A stretch of 38,487 nucleotides of DNA from Flammeovirgaceae bacterium (GTDB taxonomy: Bacteria > Bacteroidota > Bacteroidia > Cytophagales > Cyclobacteriaceae). A program made the position numbers and the translations under genes. The DNA is taken from assembly GCA_027487845.1 (NCBI GenBank), contig JAIYCV010000003.1, positions 1 through 38,487 of the forward strand. Direction: 5' to 3'. A model generated the notes under the pieces. The model saw nothing but the letters and a program-made list of their open reading frames with translations, was not told where the DNA came from and did not search any database. Numbering within the stretch: the first letter of the stretch is position 1; each line of letters begins with the position of its first letter. Below are positions 7,435 through 15,561 of this stretch, one piece after another.

Positions 7435-8568
7435 TCAATTCCCCATTACCTCACTCAACTTCTTCTCCAATGCCGCGCCCCTTAAATTCTTGGCGATTAT
7501 CTTACCAGTCTTATCTAATAAAATCGAGAAGGGAATGGCATTGATATTATAATCTCTAGCTGCTACCGATTCAAAGTATTTTAGATCGGAGACGTGCGTC
7601 CAAGTTAAGTTGTCCTGCTGAATTGCTTGCACCCAGTCTTCTTTCGTTTTATCTAATGACACACCATACACTTCAAAACCTTTATCTTTAAATCTAGCGT
7701 AAGCTCTTACTACGTTCGGATTTTCTGCTCTGCAAGGACCACACCACTTCGCCCAGAAATCCACCAGCACATATTTTCCGCGTAGCGATGATAGTTTGAC
7801 TATTTCTCCTTTTGGATTTGGCAAGTTTATTTCAGGAGCCATTTCACCTACTGCCGTTTTCTTTGCTTTATCTACATACGCAGAAAAGTCTTTTGCATAG
7901 GTAAGCGCTGGGTACTCTTTTATCAATTTGGAAGAAGCATCCACAAATACATTCAAATATTTATCAGGATCTAATGTATTGTTTTGAAGAAGATTAATCA
8001 CTGCTAACGAGGCCGGTTGCTGGAGAAATAAAGCTGCTATGCTTTCATTTCCTTTCGCTATTACATCCATATATTTTCCTTGAATCTCTGCGATTTTTGC
8101 TTCGTCTTTAGCTGCAGCAGCTTTATTAAAATCTTCCTGAAGTGCACCTAATTCAGGTGAGGCTTGTACCTGACTTTGCAACTCGCCTACCTTTACAATT
8201 AAATCCATTTCTGGTGAACCCTTAATTATAACTTGCGATTGAGGGTTGTTACCATCCACTGTAATTTCCATGTTTGATTTATTCAATATCAAATTGAATA
8301 CCTGCTTGCCATAAAAATTCAACTGATAAAAACCCGGTTCGTTCAAGCGAACTTTTTTGCTGAATTTTTTATTGCTCTTTAGCTTAATCGTATCTTCTTT
8401 ACCTCCTGCTGGATTCTTCAGATTACGCAACACAATTTTACCTTCTTGCGGAAAATTGACAGTTCCGGAAATAACAATCTCCCATCCTGTGGCATTGTCC
8501 TTTTCTTTTTCAGGAGAACAGCTCAACAAGGCTAACAAAAGTAACATGCTCGACATCATACGCTTCAT
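7435..8568 (-). CDS. TlpA-like thioredoxin lipoprotein (DUF4369 + AhpC/TSA-type domain)
   Basis: 377 residues. Lipoprotein signal with Cys17 (LALLSC). Residues ~30-115 resemble DUF4369 (ISGTVNFPQEGKIVLRNL ... FYQLNFYGKQVFNLIL), followed by a helical linker. A thioredoxin-fold domain starts near 240 with the redox motif WCGPC at 275-279 and cis-Pro346 in AIPFS. This is the common Bacteroidota TlpA/ResA-type protein: a membrane-anchored thiol:disulfide reductant in the periplasm, used in cytochrome maturation or oxidative repair. The specific partner is not visible. Its start is 4 bases after the gatB stop, so it is the last gene of the alaS-gatB transcript. Confidence 0.9.
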   Translation of the reverse strand: MKRMMSSMLLLLALLSCSPEKEKDNATGWEIVISGTVNFPQEGKIVLRNLKNPAGGKEDTIKLKSNKKFSKKVRLNEPGFYQLNFYGKQVFNLILNKSNMEITVDGNNPQSQVIIKGSPEMDLIVKVGELQSQVQASPELGALQEDFNKAAAAKDEAKIAEIQGKYMDVIAKGNESIAALFLQQPASLAVINLLQNNTLDPDKYLNVFVDASSKLIKEYPALTYAKDFSAYVDKAKKTAVGEMAPEINLPNPKGEIVKLSSLRGKYVLVDFWAKWCGPCRAENPNVVRAYARFKDKGFEVYGVSLDKTKEDWVQAIQQDNLTWTHVSDLKYFESVAARDYNINAIPFSILLDKTGKIIAKNLRGAALEKKLSEVMGN

Positions 8569-8572
8569 AATT

Positions 8573-10027
8573 TTATTGTAGTTTTTTAAATAACAGCTCG
8601 TTTATGACTTTGGGATCGGCTTTGCCTTTGCTCCGCTTCATTACCTCGCCCATAAACATCGCTAAAAGTGCTTTCTTTCCTTTTTTATATTCAGTCACCT
8701 TTTCAGGAAAGGCAGCGATCACCTCGTCCACAATTGGCGACAGTGAATCAACGTTGCTGTCCTGAATTAGATTCAAGTGCTTTGCAAGCTCAACGACCTT
8801 TTTATCACTATTCGCAAGCAGCGCGGGAAACAATTGTTTTGACGCAATTGAGAAATTGATTTTGCCCTCGTCAATTAAACCAATAATATCTGCTATGGTG
8901 GCAGGTTTTATTGAAAATTGTTCCGCTTCAACTCCGTTCTCATTTAAGAATGATTTTATGGGACCCATTATCCAATTGGAAGCTGCTTTAAAATTCTTTG
9001 TGTGTAAACAGACCTCTTCAAAATAGTTTGCTATTTCTTTCGTTTCGGTAAGCACCGAGGCATCATATTCAGAAAGGCCTAGCTCGTTTATGTACCGCTC
9101 GCTTCGTTGAGCAGGCAATGCCGGCATACTCGATTTGATAGACTCAAGCCACGAGTCGGAAATTTTCAACGGACTTAAATCAGGATCGGGAAAGTAGCGG
9201 TAGTCATTCAGCTCTTCTTTGGTGCGCATGCTATGAGTAAGCCCCGTGTTGGCATCAAACGTTCTGGTTTCGGAAATTACTTTCTCGCCCTTCTCAAGCA
9301 ATTCAATCTGGCGAATAATTTCACGATCAATTGCCCGCTGCACGTTACGCAACGAGTTCATGTTTTTCACTTCTACTTTTTTACCAAGTTCGGAAGCATC
9401 TTTCAATTTAATCGAAACGTTGGCATCGCAGCGCATGGAACCTTCCTCCATGTTGCCATCGCAGATTTCAAGATATCGCGCAAGCTTCCGAACTTCGGCA
9501 AGAAAAGCACTTGCATCTTCGGACGTGTGGATGACAGGCTCAGTAACAATTTCAATAAGCGCAACACCTGCGCGGTTTAAGTCGATCAGCGTATCCACCT
9601 CGTTTTCTAAATGAATGGACTTACCAGCATCCTCTTCTAGGTGGATGCGGTTCAACACAATGTTTAGCTTTTCGCCTGATGACGTTTTTATTGTTACATA
9701 TCCGCCTTTGCAAATGGGAGTTTTATCTTGGGTAATTTGGTAGCCTTTCGGCAGATCGGGGTAGAAATAATTTTTGCGATCAAAAATCTGCCAACGAGAA
9801 ATTTCGCTGTTGCACGCCAATCCCATTTTAATGGCAAACTCAACCGCTTTTTTATTCAGCTTAGGCAAGGTACCTGGGTGAGCCAAGGTAATAACACTAA
9901 CATTGGAGTTGGGTGCATCGCCAAACATAGCAGAGTCTGCTGCAAATATTTTACTTAGTGTAGATAATTGCACGTGGACTTCAAGGCCAATGACGGGAGT
10001 GTATTTATTTAGAATGAATCCGTCCAT
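8573..10027 (-). CDS. gatB: Asp/Glu-tRNA amidotransferase subunit B
   Basis: 484 residues, normal GatB length. The N-terminal motif 'YTPVIGLEVHVQLSTLSKIF' and later LAHPGTLP, DRKNYFYPDLPKGYQITQ, IHLEEDAGKS and DLNRAGVALIEIVTEP are diagnostic. The C-terminal ~150 residues form the GatB/YqeY tRNA-binding domain. It transfers ammonia to mischarged Glu-tRNA(Gln) or Asp-tRNA(Asn) as part of GatCAB in the cytoplasm; gatA and gatC are not in this window. Its ATG overlaps the stop of the preceding coiled-coil gene (TAATG at 10025-10029), so translation is probably coupled. Confidence 0.97.
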   Translation of the reverse strand: MDGFILNKYTPVIGLEVHVQLSTLSKIFAADSAMFGDAPNSNVSVITLAHPGTLPKLNKKAVEFAIKMGLACNSEISRWQIFDRKNYFYPDLPKGYQITQDKTPICKGGYVTIKTSSGEKLNIVLNRIHLEEDAGKSIHLENEVDTLIDLNRAGVALIEIVTEPVIHTSEDASAFLAEVRKLARYLEICDGNMEEGSMRCDANVSIKLKDASELGKKVEVKNMNSLRNVQRAIDREIIRQIELLEKGEKVISETRTFDANTGLTHSMRTKEELNDYRYFPDPDLSPLKISDSWLESIKSSMPALPAQRSERYINELGLSEYDASVLTETKEIANYFEEVCLHTKNFKAASNWIMGPIKSFLNENGVEAEQFSIKPATIADIIGLIDEGKINFSIASKQLFPALLANSDKKVVELAKHLNLIQDSNVDSLSPIVDEVIAAFPEKVTEYKKGKKALLAMFMGEVMKRSKGKADPKVINELLFKKLQ

Positions 10028-10335
10028 TACGATTTGAAAACAACCTTCTCCAGTCGGCTAAATCTTTCATCGTTGTACTCAACTAGCCTCATCAATGAAA
10101 GTGAATTTTGGGAAGTTGCAAGATTTAACTTTATTATTTCTTCCTCTACCTTACCGAGGCGAGTATTCAAATTCTTCACTTCGGTTTTAACAGAACTAAT
10201 TTCATTCTTTACAGAACTAATTTCATTCTTTACAGAACTGATTTCTTTCTTCACGGAACTTACTTCTTCAGTAAGAACATCAAATTTGTGGAGCATCTCC
10301 GACAATAACTCAACTATTTTTTCTTCGTTTTTCAT
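10027..10335 (-). CDS. Small coiled-coil protein between alaS and gatB
   Basis: 102 residues, no signal peptide or membrane segment. Residues ~23-50 contain four near-identical heptads (VSSVKKE, ISSVKNE, ISSVKNE, ISSVKTE) and continue into VKNLNTRLGKVEEEIIKL, an extended coiled coil. It starts 12 bases after the alaS stop and ends in a TAATG overlap with gatB, which supports real translation. No known domain was recognised. The 21-bp DNA repeat makes the heptad number prone to change. Confidence 0.7.
   Translation of the reverse strand: MKNEEKIVELLSEMLHKFDVLTEEVSSVKKEISSVKNEISSVKNEISSVKTEVKNLNTRLGKVEEEIIKLNLATSQNSLSLMRLVEYNDERFSRLEKVVFKS
10180..10263 (-). repeat. Four 21-bp tandem repeats encoding coiled-coil heptads
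   Basis: Units start at 10180, 10201, 10222 and 10243. The middle two differ at one base. Each unit is in frame and encodes one seven-residue heptad, so copy-number change would lengthen or shorten the coiled coil without a frameshift. Confidence 0.85.
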
Positions 10336-10347
10336 AACCTCAACTAT

Positions 10348-12996
10348 TTAGATTACTAATTTACGCGCTTTTTCCAACACAGCATCTAACCCATTAATAT
10401 TCTTACCTCCCGCAGTTGCAAAGAAAGGTTGACCTCCGCCACCACCATCAATTTCTTTGGCAAGTTCTTTCACCATGTTACCCGCATGAAATTTTTTCGT
10501 GGCTTCCAGTTTCGCTCCCACCATCACAGTCACTTGCGGTTTTCCTTCCACATCGGCAGCCAATATCAACAATAAATCATCAAGCTGATTGCGCAATGCA
10601 TAAGCAATATTTTTTAACGAGTCTGCCGTTGGCACTGATACTTTTTCGATGATCAAACTCAATCCACTCGAGTTGATAACTTTCTTTGCTAGTTCATCTT
10701 TCAACACATTAGCTTGTTGCTGATAAACTACTTCTAACTTTTTTTCCAACGCATGCTTTTCCTCTACCAAATTCATAGTAGATGAAAGAATGTCTTTCGG
10801 ATTCTTAAGTATCGATTTTACTTCGTGTAACAGTGCCAATTCATTATTGATAAAAGCCTCTGCGCCATCAGCCGTAACAGCTTCAATCCTGCGCACGCCA
10901 GCAGCTACCGAACTTTCAGAGATAATTTTCAACAAACCGATTTTACCTGTTGAAGAAACATGCGTACCTCCGCACAATTCAACTGAAAAGTTGCGATCAA
11001 AAGTAATCACGCGAACAAACTCGCCATATTTTTCCCCAAACAACGCCATCGCGCCAAGCGACTTTGCTTTGTCAATCGGCACGTTGCGCTGTTCATTCAA
11101 CTCTATGTTCTCTCGAATTTTTTGATTCACAATGGTTTCCACTTTTACCACTTCTTCGCGCGTCATAGCTGCAAAATGAGAAAAGTCAAAACGCAACAGT
11201 TGATCATTTACCAACGAACCTTTTTGTTCTACATGTTTGCCCAACACTTGGCGCAACGCGGCATGAAGTAAATGCGTTGCGGAGTGATTGTTCATAGAAA
11301 GCTTCCGCTGATGAACATTTATTTGGGAATGTCCGGTCGCTTCAACACTTGCCGGCAGTTTCTCTACCCAATGCACAATCAAATCATTCTCTTTTTTGGT
11401 GTCGATGACTTGAATTTTCTCACCCGCAATTTCAATCACGCCAGTATCGCCCACTTGTCCACCACTCTCGGCATAGAAAGGCGTTTTATCCAACACGAGT
11501 TGAAACAGTTCTTTGTTCTTTTGCTTTACTTTTCGGTAGCGCAATATTTTGGAAGCTGACTCATAATGGTCGTAGCCAATAAACTCAGGTCTATCGCCTT
11601 CGGCAACAATTACCCAATCGCCAGTTTCTTTAACTGCATCGGCTTTGGAGCGGGTCTTTTGCTTTTGCATTTCTTCGTTGAAACCTTTTTCATCGACTGA
11701 GAATCCTCGTTCACGCGCGATCAAGGCAGTAAGATCAAATGGAAAACCAAAAGTATCGTACAACTCAAAGGCCTGCACGCCACTAATTATTTTCACGTAA
11801 TTTGGATCATGAAATTGAATTATCTCTTTTACAGATTCGAAGAAAATTTCGATCCTTCGAAGTCCCTTTTCAAGAGTCAGAAGAAATGCCCTTTCTTCTT
11901 CAATAATTACGTTAAAGACAAAACTTTTTTGATCAATTAGTTCTGGAAACACACTGTCAAATTGTTGCGCCAATGTATTTACAAGATTACAAATGAATGG
12001 ATTCCTTTGGTCAAGGTACGAATATCCATATCTAATTGCTCTCCTAATAATCCTCCGTATCACGTACCCAGCTCCACTATTTGAAGGGAGTTGCCCGTCA
12101 GCGATAGCAAAACTGACAGCCCTTATATGATCGGCAATTACTCTAATTGCAACATCCGTTTCACTGCCACTCTGCTGATAGGAGACATTAGTCATGGCAA
12201 CAATATGATTGATCAGCGGACTAAATAAATCCGTATCATAATTGGAAGTCTTACCTTGAATGGCCATACATAGCCGTTCAAAGCCCATGCCTGTATCTAC
12301 ATGTTTGTTTGGCAGTGGCTCCAACTTTCCAGAAGCCAACCTGTTGAACTGCATAAACACTAGATTCCAAATCTCTACAACTTGCGGATGGTCGCCATTG
12401 ACAAGCTCCTTCCCCGGCTTCAATTTTATTTCTGCTTCCGATCGTAAGTCGATATGAATTTCGGAGCAAGGCCCACATGGACCGCTCTCACCCATCTCCC
12501 AAAAATTATCTTTTTTACTTCCGTGAAGAATTCTGTCTTCCGCGATTACCGACTTCCAAAGTGCTTTGGCTTCCTCATCCACTGGCAGGTTATCTTTCGC
12601 ATCGCCACCGAAAACGGTCACGTACAATCTGTCCTTAGGTAATTGATAGACTTCCGTGAGCAGCTCCCACGCCCATGTAATCGCTTCCTTCTTAAAATAA
12701 TCACCAAAACTCCAGTTGCCGAGCATCTCAAACATGGTGTGATGGTAGGTGTCCAACCCCACATCTTCGAGGTCGTTGTGCTTTCCGCTTACGCGAAGGC
12801 ATTTTTGAGTGTCCGCTACCCTGGAATATTTTGAAATGGCGTTGCCGAGAAAAAAATCTTTGAACTGAACCATGCCCGAGTTGGTAAAAAGTAGACTTGG
12901 GTCGTTTTTCAACACCAGCGGGGCTGAAGGCACGATTTGGTGGCTTTTACTGGCAAAAAAATCAAGGAATTTCTGTCGAATTGTGCTGCTATCCAT
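10348..12996 (-). CDS. alaS: Alanyl-tRNA synthetase
   Basis: 882 residues, full length. Class II catalytic core at the N-terminus (FLDFFASKSHQIVPSAPLV, 'TMFEMLGNWSFGDYFKKEA', VDTGMGFERL). The editing domain carries the zinc/editing residues His571 and His575 (HSATHLLH) and Cys675 and His679 (CGGTHV). The C-Ala domain with DGGGGGQPFFATAGG is at the end. It charges tRNA(Ala) and clears mischarged Ser/Gly. It heads the minus-strand run alaS, coiled coil, gatB, TlpA-like lipoprotein. A 17-bp palindrome lies 16 bases upstream of its ATG. Confidence 0.97.
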   Translation of the reverse strand: MDSSTIRQKFLDFFASKSHQIVPSAPLVLKNDPSLLFTNSGMVQFKDFFLGNAISKYSRVADTQKCLRVSGKHNDLEDVGLDTYHHTMFEMLGNWSFGDYFKKEAITWAWELLTEVYQLPKDRLYVTVFGGDAKDNLPVDEEAKALWKSVIAEDRILHGSKKDNFWEMGESGPCGPCSEIHIDLRSEAEIKLKPGKELVNGDHPQVVEIWNLVFMQFNRLASGKLEPLPNKHVDTGMGFERLCMAIQGKTSNYDTDLFSPLINHIVAMTNVSYQQSGSETDVAIRVIADHIRAVSFAIADGQLPSNSGAGYVIRRIIRRAIRYGYSYLDQRNPFICNLVNTLAQQFDSVFPELIDQKSFVFNVIIEEERAFLLTLEKGLRRIEIFFESVKEIIQFHDPNYVKIISGVQAFELYDTFGFPFDLTALIARERGFSVDEKGFNEEMQKQKTRSKADAVKETGDWVIVAEGDRPEFIGYDHYESASKILRYRKVKQKNKELFQLVLDKTPFYAESGGQVGDTGVIEIAGEKIQVIDTKKENDLIVHWVEKLPASVEATGHSQINVHQRKLSMNNHSATHLLHAALRQVLGKHVEQKGSLVNDQLLRFDFSHFAAMTREEVVKVETIVNQKIRENIELNEQRNVPIDKAKSLGAMALFGEKYGEFVRVITFDRNFSVELCGGTHVSSTGKIGLLKIISESSVAAGVRRIEAVTADGAEAFINNELALLHEVKSILKNPKDILSSTMNLVEEKHALEKKLEVVYQQQANVLKDELAKKVINSSGLSLIIEKVSVPTADSLKNIAYALRNQLDDLLLILAADVEGKPQVTVMVGAKLEATKKFHAGNMVKELAKEIDGGGGGQPFFATAGGKNINGLDAVLEKARKLVI

Positions 12997-13012
12997 CTCT
13001 ATATTAAGTAGT

Positions 13013-13029
13013 TTGAACTGTCAGTTCAA
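13013..13029. promoter_or_regulatory. 17-bp perfect palindrome in the alaS upstream region
   Basis: TTGAACTGTCAGTTCAA consists of 8-bp arms around one central base, 16 bases before the alaS start and 150 bp before the divergent M23 gene. It is either an operator or a small hairpin in the alaS leader. No T-run follows it. Regulator unknown. Confidence 0.5.
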
Positions 13030-13180
13030 GCATTGTTTGTTGGTGTGTAATAAAAATTTAGTTACTTTAGCTTCTTAAATTTCCAAAAATAGCCCTAGAA
13101 ATGGTGATAACGAAGAGAAAAACTCAATTTGAGAATCGAAAAGGGTTAATCTTGTCGCAAATTTCTATACTCTTTATATA

Positions 13181-14149
13181 ATGGAGCCGTCAAAGTTTAC
13201 ATATAATATCAAAACACTCCGCTTTGAGAAGGTCAAATTTAATTGGCTTAACTTGGTTTTTAACTTAGTAGGGCTGGCTTTGACAGCAATTTTGTTTTTT
13301 GTGTGCATCGTTTACCTGCAAAGTAAATTGTTTGAGACCGATTTAGAAGTAAGCCTCCGAAATGAAAACGAAGCACTTGCTAAGCATAAAGTAATAGTCG
13401 CTTCAGAAATAAACCAAGCTAACTTACGTTTATCAGAATTATCTGACGCTGACAAGGCACTTCACAAACGCATATTGTTAACGGATGACGAAACGCCAAA
13501 AAAGAAAAATGAGTATACAAAAGAATCACTTATTGCCAATGTTTCCGCCTTCGATGATTTAGTTGCCAGTCTAACAGATGTTACTGCAAATGCATTTAGT
13601 AAATCAAAAATGACCAGTTATGAGTTCTCAAAATTATATTGGCCTGTAAAGGGCGATGTTGACGAACTAACTTATTATCCTACCATGCCCCCTATTTCCA
13701 ACTTCAAGGCAGACGCACTGGTTTGTGGTTATGGAAATCAGATTAACCCGTTCAATAAACTTTTATATAGACACACTGGAGTTGATCTTTCTGCTGAAAA
13801 AGGATCGGATGTTTTATCCGCTGGAGCTGGAAAAGTATTGATTGTATCAAAAAGCACACTACCGACAGGATTGGGAAACCATATTGTAGTTGACCATGGA
13901 AATGGCTATAAAACTACCTACGCTCATCTTCAGGAGATAAAAGTGTATCAGGGACAAAAAGTTGGACAAGGCCAAGTGATAGGAACCGTTGGTATTAGCG
14001 GGGGAGTAATTGCTCCGCACCTCCATTTCGAAATTGCAAAGAATGACAAGCCTTGTAACCCGATACAATTCTTGATTAAACAGACTGATGTGGCCACTTT
14101 TATTGCGATGGCCTCAACCAATAAGTTAACCAAACAGGCACTTGATTGA
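13181..14149 (+). CDS. M23-family peptidase with one membrane anchor
   Basis: 322 residues. A cytoplasmic N-terminus (~1-20), one membrane helix (~25-46) and a long helical region follow, so the peptidase domain should face the periplasm. The M23/LytM domain spans residues ~180-300: His198 and Asp202 in RHTGVDL, His249 in YAHL, and His280/His282 in APHLHFE. All catalytic and zinc positions are present. Such proteins cut peptidoglycan cross-bridges or regulate division. The usual FGxRxHP segment before the first zinc ligand is replaced by GYGNQINPFN. The stop overlaps the next ATG (TGATG at 14147-14151), coupling it to a second M23 gene. It is divergent from alaS. Confidence 0.9.
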   Translation: MEPSKFTYNIKTLRFEKVKFNWLNLVFNLVGLALTAILFFVCIVYLQSKLFETDLEVSLRNENEALAKHKVIVASEINQANLRLSELSDADKALHKRILLTDDETPKKKNEYTKESLIANVSAFDDLVASLTDVTANAFSKSKMTSYEFSKLYWPVKGDVDELTYYPTMPPISNFKADALVCGYGNQINPFNKLLYRHTGVDLSAEKGSDVLSAGAGKVLIVSKSTLPTGLGNHIVVDHGNGYKTTYAHLQEIKVYQGQKVGQGQVIGTVGISGGVIAPHLHFEIAKNDKPCNPIQFLIKQTDVATFIAMASTNKLTKQALD

Positions 14150-15090
14150 TGGCTAAACCTAAATACATATATAATGCCGAGACGTGTGCTTATGAGCCGT
14201 TTTTTCTAACGGGCAAACAAAGGCTCAATAAGTCTATACGCTTTGTCGGTATTGCCTTTGGCTGCTCAATAATTGCTGCATTGTGGTTTAATTTTAATTT
14301 TAAAAACTGGGATGAAATTAAAAAAAAAAAAAAAAATCAAGCATTAAAGGCCGAATGGGAAATACTAGAAGACAAAATTCATAACACAGATTCTCAACTT
14401 TCAATTATCGAATCAAATGATGATGACAGTTACCGCATTCTATTAGATATGCCACGATTAGACGAAGCTGTAAGGAAAGGGGGTACGGGAGGTAGTGAAA
14501 AATTCCCTTTATTATCTAATGAAAGGGTTACACTTATTGAAAAGGTTTACGGTCAATTGTCAAAGTTGAAAAACCGACTGACAGTGGAACGGCAATCAAT
14601 AGCTGAAATTAATAAGGAAGTAAATGTTAAAGAAGAAATGATGGTTACGCGACCAGCCATGCAGCCGATTGACAATCGAAACCTAACAACATTGCATACT
14701 ATTTTCGGATTGAGGTTACATCCTATCCACCATGAATGGAAGAATCATAATGGATTGGATTTGGTTGCTCCTTATGGAACTCCAGTTTATGCTTCAGGTA
14801 ACGGAAATGTGAGTGTTGCCAAAATGATGGGAACCTACGGTAATGTTATCTTCTTAAACCATGGTTTTGGATTTGAAACAAGATATGCTCATCTATCTAA
14901 ATTTAATGTCAGCGAAGGCCAGCGAGTAAAAAGAGGTGAATTAATTGGATTTGTAGGCAGCACGGGACTTTCGGAGGCTCCGCATTTGCACTACGAAATC
15001 AGATATAAAGACAAATTCGTTAATCCAGTCACTTTTCTCTACACCGATACCAAACAATCGGAATACAACAAACTTCTTCAACCAAATTAA
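14149..15090 (+). CDS. Second M23-family peptidase, coupled to the first
   Basis: 313 residues from the ATG at 14149; the TTG one codon earlier is less likely. Same plan as its neighbour: short cytoplasmic start (MAKPKYIYNAETCAYEPFF), one membrane helix (~30-50), a coiled-coil-like region, and an M23 domain with FGLRLHP, His200 and Asp204 (HNGLD), His248 (YAHL) and His279/His281 (PHLHYE). Both proteins begin with a similar 'K(F/Y)xYNxxTxxxE' segment, so they look like an old tandem duplication. They may act as a pair on cell-wall peptides. Residues 58-62 are a Lys5 run encoded by an A17 tract, where slippage would cause early termination. Confidence 0.9.
   Translation: MAKPKYIYNAETCAYEPFFLTGKQRLNKSIRFVGIAFGCSIIAALWFNFNFKNWDEIKKKKKNQALKAEWEILEDKIHNTDSQLSIIESNDDDSYRILLDMPRLDEAVRKGGTGGSEKFPLLSNERVTLIEKVYGQLSKLKNRLTVERQSIAEINKEVNVKEEMMVTRPAMQPIDNRNLTTLHTIFGLRLHPIHHEWKNHNGLDLVAPYGTPVYASGNGNVSVAKMMGTYGNVIFLNHGFGFETRYAHLSKFNVSEGQRVKRGELIGFVGSTGLSEAPHLHYEIRYKDKFVNPVTFLYTDTKQSEYNKLLQPN
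14320..14336 (+). repeat. A17 homopolymer inside the second M23 gene
   Basis: Seventeen consecutive A's encode Ile-Lys5-Asn just after the membrane helix. Tracts this long are prone to replication and transcription slippage, so the gene may be phase-variable. Homopolymer miscalls in the assembly are the alternative. Confidence 0.8.
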
Positions 15091-15113
15091 TCCACATCGC
15101 CTCGTTGAAACAT

Positions 15114-15136
15114 TGTAGATTAAAAAAACATCTACA
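15114..15136. promoter_or_regulatory. 23-bp dyad next to the merR promoter
   Basis: TGTAGAT-N9-ATCTACA is a perfect 7-bp inverted repeat with an A-rich spacer, lying 3 bases upstream of the putative -33 TTG of the MerR-type gene. It may be an operator for autoregulation or, read as a hairpin, a weak 3' structure of the M23 transcript. Confidence 0.4.
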
Positions 15137-15139
15137 CCC

Positions 15140-15168
15140 TTGCGCTAAGTTAAAGAATTGTTACTTTG
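15140..15168 (+). promoter_or_regulatory. Putative Bacteroidota-type promoter of merR-dprA
   Basis: TTG at 15140-15142, an 18-base gap, then TTACTTTG at 15161-15168, one base off the TAnnTTTG consensus. It lies 40 bases before the MerR start codon. Confidence 0.5.
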
Positions 15169-15208
15169 CGTGACGTTCGTTGCAACGAAGATAATCTAGC
15201 TCCAGTTC

Positions 15209-15544
15209 ATGGCGTATAAAGAAAAAGAAATAGAAAAAGTATATTATTCGATCGGGGAAGTTTCCGAAATGTTTAATGTAGCTCCTTCTCTTATTCGTTT
15301 CTGGGAATCGGAATTTGAACTTATTCAGCCAAAGAAAAACCGCAAAGGCAATCGGCAGTTCACAAAAGAAGACATCAACAATGTAAAAATTATTTATCAT
15401 TTAGTAAAAGAAAAGGGATTTACCCTACAAGGCGCTAAAGAGATACTTAAAAGTGATGTTCAAACGGTAAACCAAAAAATTGAGCTTATAGAAAGCCTCA
15501 AGAATATTCGGCATTTTTTACTTGAGGTGAAAGATAAACTTTAA
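15209..15544 (+). CDS. MerR-family transcriptional regulator
   Basis: 111 residues. The N-terminal winged helix-turn-helix of the MerR family is clear: VYYSIGEVSEMFNVAPSLIR, 'FWESEFELIQPKKNRKGNRQF', then TKEDINNVKIIYHLV. The C-terminal helix (about 85-111) is short, so there is dimerisation but no obvious ligand-binding domain or metal-binding Cys motif. The gene begins 118 bp after the M23 pair and is followed 17 bp later by dprA, probably in one transcript. The target is not evident. Confidence 0.92.
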   Translation: MAYKEKEIEKVYYSIGEVSEMFNVAPSLIRFWESEFELIQPKKNRKGNRQFTKEDINNVKIIYHLVKEKGFTLQGAKEILKSDVQTVNQKIELIESLKNIRHFLLEVKDKL

Positions 15545-15561
15545 TCCGATTTTAAATTAAG

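Noticed and set aside
9233..9614. Two overlapping plus-strand frames opposite gatB
   Set aside because: gatB is unambiguous on the minus strand and these frames show no domain pattern.
10180..10263. CRISPR-like or regulatory repeat array
   Set aside because: The repeats are contiguous without spacers and in frame with coiled-coil heptads.
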